Source of the DNA: Bacteroidaceae bacterium
GTDB lineage: Bacteria > Bacteroidota > Bacteroidia > Bacteroidales > Bacteroidaceae
DNA: 64,000 bases
Assembly (NCBI GenBank): GCA_017483605.1
Contig: JAFUWG010000023.1
Span: forward strand, 1 to 64,000
Direction: 5' to 3'
The translations under genes and the position numbers were made by a program. Each line of letters starts with the position of its first letter. The first letter of the stretch is position 1. Shown piece after piece: positions 17,484 to 25,423 of this stretch. The notes beneath the pieces are model-generated. The model did no database searches and was not told the origin of the DNA. It saw nothing but the letters and a program-made list of their open reading frames with translations.

Positions 17484-19565
17484 ATGATGTACAAGGTTGA
17501 AAGAAGGTCGTTCCTCTTGTGGACACTCGGCTGGGCTGCATGGCTTTTGGTTTCATGTGGTGGCGATGGTGCAGGTCAGTCTCGCTATTCAAACTCGGAA
17601 CGGAGCAAGATGTATAATACGCAGGTGGTTGACATGATGGAGACCAGCCCGCAGGGAGTCTTGGCCTTGGTGGACAGTCTGGAGGGAGCGGGCGTGTTCG
17701 ACGATGTCAACTCCAACTATTATCGTGCCCAAGCCTACTACAAGATGGGGCAAGAACTGACGGCAGAAATTTACTATAAGAAGGTGCTGGCGGGCGAAGA
17801 CCTGTGGGCAGAAGCCCCTTCCGCCTATTACTTCTCGTGCGACCAACTTTCCACCATCCTGACCAGCAAGGGCGACCACGAAGGCTCGCTCGAAATCGCC
17901 ACGAAAGGCTATGCCCGTGCCCGCCACGACCAGACGGCCGATGGCAGACTCTGGTCGGCAGCCTTGCTTCACGACATCGGCTATTGCCAGATGGTGCTCG
18001 ACCGTGTGGACGAGGCTGAGACCTCTTTCAAGCAGGCCTATGGGATGCTGAAGGAGTTGAACGACCAGCAGAAGGATTACTACTATCTCTACACCTGGGC
18101 ACGAGTGTCCTACAACATTGTGGATGCCTACATCGGCTCCGACCAGTTCCAGAAGGCAGTCCGCTGGATTCCCCTTGCCGAAGAAGCCGTCGATAGCCTG
18201 GTGGCATTTCAAGACTGCCCCGAAACCATGATAGAAGAGTTTCGCGGCGGCCTTGCCACCCATAAGGCCATCGTGCTGCTCAACACGGGTCATCGTGCGG
18301 AGGCAAACGAAATCAGTCGGCAGTTCATCCACTCCCACTATTCCAGCACCAACATCGGAATGGTCGATATAGCCGAGTTCCTCAATCGAGCCGAGCGATG
18401 GGACGAACTCGCCGACTACGTGCCGCGTCTCGACTCGCTCACCCTCTCGTGGCAGATACCCCCCTCGCTCTACTATCTGCGTGAGTACCTCGTCCTTTAT
18501 CTCAAGGCCTACCTGCGTTCGGGACGCGACGCCGAGGCACTCCGAGTGGCAGACCGCATCGTTCAGTCGATAGACTCCATCTCCGACTACGAATTGCAGC
18601 ACAACGCCGCCGAGTTGGCCATTGTTTACGAGACCCAGGAGAAAGAGGCGAAGATAGCCGAGCAGCAGGCCTACATGCGGCAGCAGCGGCTCATCTACAC
18701 GGCAGCCGCCCTGGTGCTGCTCACGCTCTTCCTTTCCATCTTCCTCGTCCATCGCTACCGAGCCGCCCGCCGCTTGGCAGAGAAAAATCGGGAGTTGGAG
18801 CAGAAGAACGCCCAACTCGTGGTTGCCAACGCCCGGGCAGAAGAGTCGTCACGCATGAAGACCGACTTCATCCAGCAGATTTCCCACGAGATACGCACAC
18901 CGCTCAACATCCTCTCGGGCTTCGCACAGGTGCTCACCATGCCCGGCATGGAATTGTCGGAAGAGGAGAAAACGGACATCGCCCAGCACATGTCGGAAAA
19001 CACCGACCGCATCACGGGGCTCGTCAACAAGATGCTCGAACTGGCCGATGCCAGCAGCATGACCGTCATCGAATGCAGCGACCACGTGCCCGCCTTCCAG
19101 ATAGCGGTGCAGGCAGCCGACGACTCCAACATCCGCCGAGCCGCCCACCTCACCTTCTCGATGGAGCAGACCGACGGCATGGACGACGTGATGCTCACGA
19201 CCAACCTCCGATACGCCGTTCGCGTCCTGAGCCTCCTGCTCGACAACGCCCAGAAGTTCACCCATCCCGCCGAGACCTACGTGGCACAGCAGGGGCTTGA
19301 CACGCAGGAGAGCGTCTGGCTCCGAGTGGAGCAGAGCGACCATCAGGTACACTACATCGTCGAGGACACAGGCGTAGGCGTGCCGCCCCAGGAGGCAGAA
19401 CACATCTTCGAGAAGTTCGTGCAACTCGACGAATACTACGACGGAACAGGACTCGGCCTCACCGTGGCACGCTCCATCGCCCGCCGACTCGGCGGCGACA
19501 TCGTGCTCGACACCTCCTACACGGCAGGAGCACGCTTCGTATTCTCACTGCCCGCTGGCGGTTAA
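17484..19565 (+). CDS. Sensor histidine kinase with TPR periplasmic domain
   Basis: This 693-aa protein begins with a lipoprotein-like signal (LLVSC). A long helical TPR-type region (about 40-390) is followed by one membrane helix (about 408-428, 'LIYTAAALVLLTLFLSIFLV') and a short coiled coil. The dimerisation/phospho-acceptor motif is 'QISHEIRTPLNILSGFAQVL'. The ATPase domain has the N-box 'LLLDNAQKFTHP', the G1 box 'VEDTGVGVP' and the F/G2 boxes 'FEKFVQLDEYYDGTGLGLTV'. No receiver domain and no adjacent response-regulator gene are present, so its partner is elsewhere. The promoter box TATATTTG is at 17443-17450. Confidence 0.9.
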   Translation: MMYKVERRSFLLWTLGWAAWLLVSCGGDGAGQSRYSNSERSKMYNTQVVDMMETSPQGVLALVDSLEGAGVFDDVNSNYYRAQAYYKMGQELTAEIYYKKVLAGEDLWAEAPSAYYFSCDQLSTILTSKGDHEGSLEIATKGYARARHDQTADGRLWSAALLHDIGYCQMVLDRVDEAETSFKQAYGMLKELNDQQKDYYYLYTWARVSYNIVDAYIGSDQFQKAVRWIPLAEEAVDSLVAFQDCPETMIEEFRGGLATHKAIVLLNTGHRAEANEISRQFIHSHYSSTNIGMVDIAEFLNRAERWDELADYVPRLDSLTLSWQIPPSLYYLREYLVLYLKAYLRSGRDAEALRVADRIVQSIDSISDYELQHNAAELAIVYETQEKEAKIAEQQAYMRQQRLIYTAAALVLLTLFLSIFLVHRYRAARRLAEKNRELEQKNAQLVVANARAEESSRMKTDFIQQISHEIRTPLNILSGFAQVLTMPGMELSEEEKTDIAQHMSENTDRITGLVNKMLELADASSMTVIECSDHVPAFQIAVQAADDSNIRRAAHLTFSMEQTDGMDDVMLTTNLRYAVRVLSLLLDNAQKFTHPAETYVAQQGLDTQESVWLRVEQSDHQVHYIVEDTGVGVPPQEAEHIFEKFVQLDEYYDGTGLGLTVARSIARRLGGDIVLDTSYTAGARFVFSLPAGG

Positions 19566-19653
19566 AATGACAAAATCACAAATTCCAAAATTTGTTTCTT
19601 CTCTCACTTATTCGTACCGTTCACTTCGTGCAAGGTACTCACGCTCGACAATA

Positions 19654-19707
19654 AAAACGAAAAAAACGTTTTTCGTTTTGTATTGTGCTCACTAATTCGT
19701 ACCTTTG
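19654..19707 (+). promoter_or_regulatory. Promoter of the AICAR transformylase gene with overlapping palindrome
   Basis: The -7 box TACCTTTG is at 19700-19707 and a -33 TTTG is at 19677-19680, with a 19-bp spacer. A perfect palindrome (11-bp arms 19654-19664 and 19669-19679) ends on the -33 box. It could be an operator or the terminator of the kinase gene. Confidence 0.7.
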
Positions 19708-19767
19708 CACTCAAATCAAGAAAATCAATCATTTTTTCCATTAACCCCTAAGTTTTAAGAAAGCCTC

Positions 19768-20949
19768 ATGAAAGAATTGGCATTGAAGTATGGCTGCAAC
19801 CCGAATCAGAAGCCATCGCGTGTTTACATGGAGGAGGGTGAACTCCCCATCGAAGTGCTTAACGGTCGTCCTGGCTACATCAACCTGCTCGACGCTCTGA
19901 ACAGTTGGCAACTGGTGAAGGAACTGAAGGCTGCCACGGGCATGGCGGCTGCGGCTTCGTTCAAGCACGTCAGTCCTGCGGGTGCGGCTGTGGGCACTCC
20001 GCTGAGCGACACACTCAGGAAGATTTACTTTGTGGATGACGTGAAGATTCCGCTCTCGCCCATCGCTACGGCATACGCTCGTGCTCGTGGTGCCGACCGC
20101 ATGTCGTCGTTTGGCGACTTCATCGCCCTGTCGGACACGTGCGACGTGGCTACGGCAACGCTCATCAAGCGGGAGGTGAGCGACGGTGTGATTGCTCCCG
20201 ACTATACGCCTGAGGCACTGGAGATGCTGAAGGAGAAGCGAAACGGCACCTATTGTGTCATCAAGATAGATCCTGCCTATCGCCCTGACCCCATCGAGCG
20301 GAAGCAGGTGTTTGGTGTGACCTTCGAGCAGGGTCGCAACGAGATTGACCTGACGGGCGACAACCTGTTTAAGAATGTGCCTACCGACAACAAGAACTTC
20401 ACCGAGGAGGCGAAGCGTGACTTGAAGATTGCGCTGATTACGCTGAAATATACGCAGTCGAACTCGGTCTGCTATGTGAAGGACGGACAGGCTATCGGCA
20501 TCGGTGCGGGTCAGCAGAGCCGCATCCATTGCACGCGTCTGGCTGGCAACAAGGCGGACATCTGGTGGCTGCGTCAGTGTCCGAAGGTGTTGGCATTGCC
20601 TTTCAAGGAAGGCATTCGTCGTGCCGACCGCGACAACACCATCGACGTATATATTGGCGACGAATATGAGGACGTGTTGCGTGAAGGCACTTGGCAGAAC
20701 TTCTTCACGGAGAAGCCCGAACCGCTCACGGCGGAGGAGAAGAAGGCTTGGATTGCCAAGAACACGAACGTCTGTCTGGGTTCGGATGCGTTCTTCCCGT
20801 TTGGCGACAACATCGAGCGTGCTCACAAGAGCGGTGTGCAGTATATCGCACAGGCGGGTGGCTCGGTGCGTGACGACCATGTGGTAGAGACCTGCAACAA
20901 GTATGGCATTGCGATGGCATTCACGGGCATTCGCCTTTTCCACCACTAA
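19768..20949 (+). CDS. Stand-alone AICAR transformylase (PurH C-terminal domain type)
   Basis: This enzyme transfers a formyl group from 10-formyl-tetrahydrofolate to AICAR in purine synthesis. It is 393 aa long and corresponds only to the transformylase half of bifunctional PurH. There is no N-terminal IMP cyclohydrolase domain. The catalytic Lys-His pair is visible in 'SFKHVSPAGAAVG'. Conserved segments 'SNSVCYVKDGQAIGIGAGQQ' and 'SDAFFPFGDNIERAHKSGV' match the family. A separate IMP cyclohydrolase should exist elsewhere in the genome (inference). A heptad inverted repeat follows the stop codon. Confidence 0.93.
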   Translation: MKELALKYGCNPNQKPSRVYMEEGELPIEVLNGRPGYINLLDALNSWQLVKELKAATGMAAAASFKHVSPAGAAVGTPLSDTLRKIYFVDDVKIPLSPIATAYARARGADRMSSFGDFIALSDTCDVATATLIKREVSDGVIAPDYTPEALEMLKEKRNGTYCVIKIDPAYRPDPIERKQVFGVTFEQGRNEIDLTGDNLFKNVPTDNKNFTEEAKRDLKIALITLKYTQSNSVCYVKDGQAIGIGAGQQSRIHCTRLAGNKADIWWLRQCPKVLALPFKEGIRRADRDNTIDVYIGDEYEDVLREGTWQNFFTEKPEPLTAEEKKAWIAKNTNVCLGSDAFFPFGDNIERAHKSGVQYIAQAGGSVRDDHVVETCNKYGIAMAFTGIRLFHH

Positions 20950-20956
20950 ATCCATG

Positions 20957-21047
20957 TACCATTTACCATTTACAATGTACAATCTCCGTCAAGGCATTTG
21001 ACAAATGTGCCGCATGGCAAATTGTACATGGTACATGGTACATTGTA
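20957..21047. repeat. Inverted heptad arrays flanking a hairpin
   Basis: Four heptads at 20957-20984 (TACCATT twice, then TACAATG, TACAATC) face four inverted heptads at 21020-21047 (AATTGTA, CATGGTA twice, CATTGTA). The loop holds a smaller hairpin (GGCATTTG with CAAATGTGCC). It lies between the AICAR transformylase gene and the small basic ORF and could act as a terminator or cruciform. Confidence 0.85.
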
Positions 21048-21054
21048 AATATCT

Positions 21055-21264
21055 ATGGCTTCAAACAGTGAAATCCAGTATGCCATCATGAATGGCATTC
21101 ACTTCGGCAAGGGCGGGGGCGAGAAGCGGGAAGACCCTAACAAGGTGAAGACGAAGGCTCGGAAGAAGGGCTATCAGACGGGTGCCCACAAGTCGGGTGC
21201 CGCCAAGCACAAGGCGGAGATTCGCCAGCGTGTGAAGAGCCGTCCCTCGCAACGAAAAGGATAG
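21055..21264 (+). CDS. Small very basic protein, unknown
   Basis: This 69-aa ORF encodes 'MASNSEIQYAIMNGIHFGKG' followed by a Lys/Arg/Gly-rich stretch. It has no signal peptide, and the net charge is strongly positive, as in nucleic-acid-binding or ribosome-associated small proteins. The stop is only 6 nt before the ATG of the MltF-like gene, consistent with translation from the same message. The ORF could be spurious, but its position and unbroken frame favour a real gene. Confidence 0.5.
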   Translation: MASNSEIQYAIMNGIHFGKGGGEKREDPNKVKTKARKKGYQTGAHKSGAAKHKAEIRQRVKSRPSQRKG

Positions 21265-21270
21265 GGTGTG

Positions 21271-22446
21271 ATGGCACGTTGGGTCATCATCGGATGTGTG
21301 CTGCTCAGCATGATTGCTTGCAACGATTCGTCGGGCAATCGTGTTGGGCAGTCTCCGTATGCCCATGCTGCGGCGGAGGGGAATCCGCACTTCGACTTGC
21401 CGCAGATTCAGCAGAACGGCGAACTGATTGTGCTGACGCTTTATGGCCCCGAGAGTTACTTCGAGTTTCGGGGGGAGGACTTCGGTTTGCAGTATATGAT
21501 TGTGCGTGAGTATGCTAAGAGCATTGGTGCAAGTGTGAGGGTGGAAGTGTCTCGCAATCAGAAGGATTTGGTGGAGAAACTGATGAATGGGGAAGGGGAT
21601 GTCGTTGCCTATCGTGTTGATATGGCTGACTCTCTTGCTGCGGTGCTGGACTATGTGGGAGGCAGGGAGATGAACGCTTTTCTTGACAGCATCGCCCGCC
21701 AACGCAAGGACGACTCGTTCCGTCCCCGTGAGCATTCGGCATGGGCTGTCCGCAAGGATTCGCCCTTGCTTTCAGCGTCCTTGGCTCAGTGGATGGCAGA
21801 GAGGGAAGGTGACTTCTTCGAGTACACCACCATTCGTGTGAAGTCGAGCAATGGCCGCACCTACACCCCTCGTCGCAAGGTGTCTTCGCCCATCCTCAAT
21901 GCTGCCCGTGGACAGATTTCGCTCTACGACGACATCTTCAAGAAGTATGCCATGCAGTGTGGCTGGGACTGGAGGCTCATGGCTGCACAGGCTTATCAGG
22001 AGTCTGCCTTCGACCCCGAGGCTGTGTCTTATATGGGAGCGACGGGACTCATGCAGTTGATGCCCTCCACGGCACGAGATGTGGGGGTGTCGCCATCGGA
22101 TGTGTTCGACCCTCAGCACAATGTGCGGGGTGCTGCCAAACTCATCAGCCAACTGAATGCCCGCTATGCGTTTATCGCCAATGCCGACGAACGCCTCAAT
22201 TTCGTCTTGGCTGCCTACAATGCTGGTCCCGGGCATGTGGATGATGCCCGTGCGCTTGCCAAGAAGTATGGCAAAGACCCCAACGTCTGGCTGGGCAACG
22301 TGGATGCCTACGTGCTCAACATGAGTCAGCCCGAATACTACAACCAGACGGAGGTCAAGCACGGCTATTTCCGTGGCAGCGAGACCTACGACTATGTGAA
22401 CAGCATCCGTGCTCGTTGGAGCGAGTACAGGAAAAAAATCCACTAA
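21271..22446 (+). CDS. MltF-like membrane-bound lytic transglycosylase
   Basis: This enzyme cleaves peptidoglycan glycan strands in the envelope. The protein is 391 aa long from the ATG at 21271 (a GTG one codon earlier is possible). It has a lipobox SMIAC and then a shortened solute-binding-like domain (about 45-195). The SLT catalytic domain follows, with the catalytic Glu in 'AAQAYQESAFDPEAVSYMGA', then 'TGLMQLMPSTA' and 'VLAAYNAGPGHV'. MltF of enteric bacteria is about 500 aa, so the binding domain here is reduced. It follows the small basic ORF closely. Confidence 0.9.
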   Translation: MARWVIIGCVLLSMIACNDSSGNRVGQSPYAHAAAEGNPHFDLPQIQQNGELIVLTLYGPESYFEFRGEDFGLQYMIVREYAKSIGASVRVEVSRNQKDLVEKLMNGEGDVVAYRVDMADSLAAVLDYVGGREMNAFLDSIARQRKDDSFRPREHSAWAVRKDSPLLSASLAQWMAEREGDFFEYTTIRVKSSNGRTYTPRRKVSSPILNAARGQISLYDDIFKKYAMQCGWDWRLMAAQAYQESAFDPEAVSYMGATGLMQLMPSTARDVGVSPSDVFDPQHNVRGAAKLISQLNARYAFIANADERLNFVLAAYNAGPGHVDDARALAKKYGKDPNVWLGNVDAYVLNMSQPEYYNQTEVKHGYFRGSETYDYVNSIRARWSEYRKKIH

Positions 22447-22459
22447 ACTTTCTGAAGTT

Positions 22460-22590
22460 AAGAAGATATAGGAAGATAAAAGAAGATAGCCGCTTTTCAG
22501 CGGCGGAGATAGAGGACGGTACCTTGCTAATAGCATGAGATACGTCTTTTATCTTCTTCTATCTTCTTCTATCTTCTTCTAACTCCTTCT
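22460..22590. repeat. Inverted arrays of 10-bp units with central hairpin
   Basis: Three 10-bp units of the type AAGAAGATAN (22460-22489) face three perfect ATCTTCTTCT units (22551-22580) plus a degenerate one to 22590. Next to the left array is a GC hairpin, GCCGCT-tttc-AGCGGC (22489-22504). The array lies between the convergent MltF-like and porin genes and may help end both transcripts. Confidence 0.85.
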
Positions 22591-22619
22591 ATCTACAAAG
22601 CAAACGGAAATGCCGAAAC

Positions 22620-23699
22620 TTAAAAGCGGAAGTCTAATTGCACGTCCACAAAGTTGTAGTTGTGTTTGTCGGGATTGGCAATCGAACGGTCGTTCACACG
22701 GGCATATTCAGCGTTGAGTTGCAAATTCTTTGTGAAGAAATAGTTCAAGCCTACTTCGTACATCGTTTTTGACGAATCCCATTCCTTCGACTGGCGGTAG
22801 CACTGGTAACGTGCTTTGGCGTGCAGTTTCGACTTCACGACAGGTACGATGCCCAAAGCATACCATCCGTCAGCCTTGTCGCCCTTGCTGATGTCGATGA
22901 CGCGTGTGTTGTCGCCAGCCTTGGCAGCACCCCATCCCTGAGAGTGGATGTATTCGGCTCGGAAGGTGTATTCGTTTTTGTCATACTCAGCCGAGAAGGC
23001 GTAGCGGTTTTTCTCGCCGATGCCGTTGCGTGAACCTGTCCATCCGAAGGCACCCACACGGACACCCTCCACTGGCATCACCCAAAGACCGCCGATGACA
23101 TCCTTGCGATTGTCCAAGTCTTTCTGGTTGATACCCTCACCGTTGTAAACACCCACCTGATAGTGCAACAGGCGACGACCTTTGCTGTTGGGGAAGAGGT
23201 CGCCCTGCACCTGCAAACCGATGTCACGTCCGCTCGAAGCCTTCTCGCCCGTTCGGTCGCCAAAGGCAACCAGATTGTTGATGACCATTGCGTAGGAATA
23301 CCACCCCTGCGTGATGGGGTTCATGGGGTTTTCAAATGAGAAAGCACGCTTGAACTGTCCCACCTTGACGCGACACTCCTTGTACTTCGCCCATTCGGTG
23401 TAGAGGTCAACGAGCATGAAGGTTGAGTTGCCAGGACCTGCATTGGATGTTCCTTGTCCCTGAATACGCCAGTCGAAGTCGCCAATCTTGCCGTCTAAGA
23501 TGAGACGCATCAGGCGAAGATTGAACTCATTGTGCTTGCCATCTTCCTTGTCTTCAGCCTGATATTGCAACATACCATAACCACTCATCTTGATGTTCTT
23601 CACCCACTGGGGAACTTCAATCGTGGTGTTTTTCTCTTGTGCGTTGACGCTCAACGCAAAGGCCATCATCATGAGGCCTGCTGTCAGTAGTTTCTTCAT
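22620..23699 (-). CDS. Phosphate-selective-porin-type outer membrane porin
   Basis: This 359-aa outer-membrane beta-barrel has a signal peptide (1-20, ending VNAQ). The pattern of alternating residues, 'MSGYGMLQYQAEDKEDGKHN', 'LRLMRLILDGKIGDFDWRIQ' and a C-terminal Phe ('VDVQLDFRF'), is typical of OprO/OprP-like porins of Bacteroidales. The substrate cannot be told from the sequence. The promoter box TATATTTG is the complement of 23728-23735. Confidence 0.85.
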   Translation of the reverse strand: MKKLLTAGLMMMAFALSVNAQEKNTTIEVPQWVKNIKMSGYGMLQYQAEDKEDGKHNEFNLRLMRLILDGKIGDFDWRIQGQGTSNAGPGNSTFMLVDLYTEWAKYKECRVKVGQFKRAFSFENPMNPITQGWYSYAMVINNLVAFGDRTGEKASSGRDIGLQVQGDLFPNSKGRRLLHYQVGVYNGEGINQKDLDNRKDVIGGLWVMPVEGVRVGAFGWTGSRNGIGEKNRYAFSAEYDKNEYTFRAEYIHSQGWGAAKAGDNTRVIDISKGDKADGWYALGIVPVVKSKLHAKARYQCYRQSKEWDSSKTMYEVGLNYFFTKNLQLNAEYARVNDRSIANPDKHNYNFVDVQLDFRF

Positions 23700-23767
23700 A
23701 TTGAGAATGATTTGGTTTTTCTTTTGGCAAATATACGATTTTTTTCTCCATCAGTATGCTTTCATGC

Positions 23768-23884
23768 TGTTTTTTTCGTGCCTTTGCCTCAAATACGAAC
23801 CTAATGTCTCTATTTTTAATCCATATCTTATGAAAATCGGACGATTCATTCCCTGTCATGTCTTCAAAAATCTCCTAAAAATCT
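23768..23884. repeat. About 115-bp dispersed repeat, copy 1
   Basis: This segment (beginning TTTTTCGTGCCTTTGCCTCA) is closely repeated at about 31838-31952 with few differences. Here it lies in the 386-bp gap between the porin and TolC genes. It is followed by a cluster of 12-bp palindromes. No ORF in 23700-24085 looks real. Confidence 0.85.
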
Positions 23885-23907
23885 GTGAGAAGTGGCTCTC
23901 AAAACGC

Positions 23908-23962
23908 TGGCTCGAGCCAAAAGGGGCATTGGCTCAAGCCAGAAGTCGATTGGGACGAGCCA
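23908..23962. repeat. Cluster of palindromes TGGCTCGAGCCA-type, 21-22 bp apart
   Basis: Perfect TGGCTCGAGCCA is at 23908-23919, near-palindromic TGGCTCAAGCCA is at 23930-23941, and a weaker TGGGACGAGCCA is at 23951-23962. The spacing is 22 and 21 bp. The layout resembles the triple palindromes of the dispersed 23-bp element, but the sequence is different. Confidence 0.75.
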
Positions 23963-24085
23963 GGTTTTTCACCCCTTTCTTGACTCGACCAGATCACTAA
24001 TCCATTCTCTACCTATCATTATTGTTGTTTTGTATGGGTATTCCTTTCCTTTTGTATCAACTCGTATCACCTTTTCACATTGTCA

Positions 24086-25423
24086 TCATTCTAAACGACC
24101 AGTGACACGAAGATACTCCGTCTCGTAAATCTTCTGTTGCGTCTGTGCTTCAATGAGGTTGCTGCGTGCCTGCGACCATTGACTTTGTGCATCCAGAAGG
24201 TCTGTCATGGTACATAGTTGATTGTCATATTTCTGGCGCATCACACGCAGGTTCTCATCGGCCTGCTGACGACCCACCGTAGCGGTCTCCACCATTCGTT
24301 GACTGTCGATGATGTTCTGAACGGCCTTGTGAACCTCGACACGCATGCCTCGCTCGTTCTGCTGCAATTGCAGCATGGTATCGCTGAGGTCAAGTTTCGC
24401 TTTCTTGACCTTCTTCAGTTCAGCACCCCAGTGGAAGATGGGCAGGCTGACAGAAAGCAGAGCCATGGGGCTTCCACCGCTAATGGTATGGTTGATATCC
24501 TGAGAATCAATACCGGGCAAGGTCATGCCACCCTTCAGTTTCAGGTTGTCGTAGTGTGAATACCGACCCACAAGGGCTACTGTTGGCAGATAGTTGGAAC
24601 GTGCCTTCTTCACCAGAACTTCGCTGGCCTTTACCTGCTGCTGAAGCAAAAGCAGGTCAGGACGGGAGGAGAAGTCTTCGCTGAGACCAGAAAATTGTGA
24701 ATTTTGAATTGAGAATTGTGAATCAAAAATTGTGTCTGTAGGAATGATGGTCTGTTCTAAATCAGCACCAATCACGTTTGCCAACGCCCATCCGCAGAGT
24801 TGTTCGCCATTACGAGCCTTCTGTAGTTGATAGTTGATTTCATTCTGTTTGGTAGCAATACGCAGTAAGTCGTTCTCTGTTGCCATCTGAACGCTGGTGG
24901 CCAGTTCCACCTGGTGATAGAGTTCCTGCATCTGGAGGGCATATGCTTCCAGCATTTGCACTTTCGAATGCACGGCTATGAGCGTATAGTAGGCATTGTC
25001 AACATCGGCAATAACCTGCATACGAACCTTGCGCAACTCTTCCTCGCTGACGGTCTGACCGATTCTTGCCAAGCGGTTGGCGGATGTTATCTGTCCTCCA
25101 GCATAGAGTGGCTGGGTAAGACTGATGCCAGCCAAATAGGTTCCGCGTGTCTGCAACGACAATCCTAAGAAGTCCTGATCCAACAGGTCTATATTCTTTG
25201 TATGGACTAACGTAAGTGAACCGTCCACCTTGGGCAAATATTGGGCAAAGGCTATTTGGCGGTCGAGCGTCGCCTTTTTAACTGCGTTGTCGGCAGTCTT
25301 GATTTTCTCATTATATTCCAAGGCAAGGCGTCGGCAGTCTTGCAGGCTCAGAGGCCTTTCCCCCTGTTCCTGACCATACGCAGGGAGACACAATATCAAT
25401 GTAAGCAATAATATATTTTTCAT
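24086..25423 (-). CDS. TolC-family outer membrane efflux protein
   Basis: This 445-aa protein forms the outer-membrane channel of a tripartite pump. It has a signal peptide (1-17) and two long helical repeats of the OEP family, for example 'LSLQDCRRLALEYNEKIKTA' at the start of the mature part and 'LLLQQQVKASEVLVKKARSN' in the second repeat. The start overlaps the RND gene stop by 4 nt. Oddly, the stretch 'FDSQFSIQNSQFSG' (about residues 233-246) is encoded by a 7-bp-period AT-rich array (24689-24730) like those found between genes. Confidence 0.92.
   Translation of the reverse strand: MKNILLLTLILCLPAYGQEQGERPLSLQDCRRLALEYNEKIKTADNAVKKATLDRQIAFAQYLPKVDGSLTLVHTKNIDLLDQDFLGLSLQTRGTYLAGISLTQPLYAGGQITSANRLARIGQTVSEEELRKVRMQVIADVDNAYYTLIAVHSKVQMLEAYALQMQELYHQVELATSVQMATENDLLRIATKQNEINYQLQKARNGEQLCGWALANVIGADLEQTIIPTDTIFDSQFSIQNSQFSGLSEDFSSRPDLLLLQQQVKASEVLVKKARSNYLPTVALVGRYSHYDNLKLKGGMTLPGIDSQDINHTISGGSPMALLSVSLPIFHWGAELKKVKKAKLDLSDTMLQLQQNERGMRVEVHKAVQNIIDSQRMVETATVGRQQADENLRVMRQKYDNQLCTMTDLLDAQSQWSQARSNLIEAQTQQKIYETEYLRVTGRLE
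24689..24730. repeat. Heptad array inside the TolC coding sequence
   Basis: Core heptads are TGTGAAT (24696-24702), TTTGAAT, TGAGAAT and TGTGAAT (ending 24723), with degenerate heptads on either side. The array is in frame here, but adding or losing one 7-bp unit would shift the TolC frame. Confidence 0.8.
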
